From Bacteroidales bacterium (GTDB taxonomy: Bacteria > Bacteroidota > Bacteroidia > Bacteroidales > VadinHA17), in contig PMIG01000166.1 in NCBI GenBank assembly GCA_003157055.1, positions 7,890 to 14,266 on the forward strand: a stretch of 6,377 nucleotides of DNA, written 5' to 3'. The notes under the pieces are model-generated. The model searched no databases. It saw only the letters and a program-made list of their open reading frames with translations, and was not told the origin of the DNA. Position numbers and translations under genes: made by a program. Positions 5,974 to 6,377 of this stretch are shown in pieces; the first letter of the stretch is position 1; every line of letters starts with the position of its first letter.

Positions 5974-6377
5974 TCACGGATTTGTTTTTACTGAATCGGG
6001 TTTAGTCAATGAAAATGTAACAGGCACCATATAATAAACCGGAACCGGCTTGCCACCCTGTTTCCCCGGCGAAAAAACAGGTAACGAATTTACCACTCTT
6101 ATCGCTTCCTCATCAAGCGATGGATCAACTCCCCTGAGAACGGTCGCTTCCTCCGCTTTCCCTTCTGAATTAACATCAAACCTGATAATTACTCTTCCCG
6201 AAATGTTATTTGTCTTTGCACTTTCCGGATAACGGATGTTATCTGTTATGTATTTAAGAAGTGCCGCATCGCCACCCGGGAACATCGGCATCTCTTCAAC
6301 CACAACAAATGGCTCTTCAGGAATAGAAATTTTATCGGGAAGTGCAAATTTAATTGTAACTGAAGCTTCGAAAGGGT
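5974..6377 (-). CDS. TonB-family C-terminal domain protein, partial
   Basis: The frame is open from the right edge to the stop at 5974-5976, giving about 133 residues; the N-terminal part is outside the window. After a linker (VTIKFALPDK, then PEEPFVVVEEMPMFPGG) comes a TonB C-terminal domain of about 90 residues: the Bacteroidota FPGG motif, RYPESAK, SGRVIIRFDVNSEGKA, VLRGVDPSLDEEAIRVV, then FSPGKQGGKPVPVYYMVPVTF. The domain contacts TonB-dependent outer-membrane receptors in true TonB proteins, where it passes inner-membrane energy to nutrient uptake. In this phylum the same domain also ends M56/BlaR1-like membrane peptidases and other envelope proteins, so the full protein could be any of these. 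A GTG at 6303 lies inside the conserved VVVEEMP lead-in and is unlikely to be the real start. A good terminator follows the stop. Confidence 0.88.
   Translation of the reverse strand, partial: PFEASVTIKFALPDKISIPEEPFVVVEEMPMFPGGDAALLKYITDNIRYPESAKTNNISGRVIIRFDVNSEGKAEEATVLRGVDPSLDEEAIRVVNSLPVFSPGKQGGKPVPVYYMVPVTFSLTKPDSVKTNP

Overview
The window looks like ordinary chromosomal sequence from a member of the Bacteroidota (Bacteroidetes). This rests on the character of the proteins: a P5C dehydrogenase tail of Bacteroidota type, a TonB-type C-terminal domain with the phylum's usual VVVEEMPMFPGG lead-in, and a lipid kinase with a GSGNG loop. It is supported by weak or absent Shine-Dalgarno sequences, one good match to the Bacteroidota promoter consensus, and two intergenic palindromic repeats of kinds I recall from such genomes. 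The assignment is by recognition; no search was run.

Layout, left to right: (1) the last 82 codons of a 1-pyrroline-5-carboxylate dehydrogenase gene (pruA-like), cut by the left edge; (2) a 104-base gap with a candidate promoter; (3) a complete diacylglycerol/sphingosine-kinase-family lipid kinase; (4) after only 38 bases, a complete secreted GH20 beta-N-acetylhexosaminidase; (5) a 176-base gap filled mainly by a GC-rich double-hairpin repeat; (6) a complete secreted two-domain protein, YncE-like beta-propeller plus PLC/acid-phosphatase-type phosphoesterase; (7) a 183-base gap holding a roughly 110-base palindrome built from CACAAAGG units and then a terminator that reads leftward; (8) on the minus strand, the C-terminal part of a TonB-domain protein, cut by the right edge.

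The four left genes all read rightward and the TonB gene reads toward them, so the last gap is a convergent 3'-3' junction. The kinase and the hexosaminidase are close enough to be cotranscribed, but their functions (cytoplasmic lipid phosphorylation and exported glycan trimming) do not make an obvious pathway. The propeller-phosphoesterase is separated from them by the repeat and is probably its own unit. I see no defence system, mobile element, CRISPR array or RNA gene, and no clear undescribed system. The items most worth a second look are the two structured intergenic repeats, the propeller-phosphoesterase of unknown substrate, and the lipid kinase's GSGNG loop. No gene-free stretch exceeds 300 bases.
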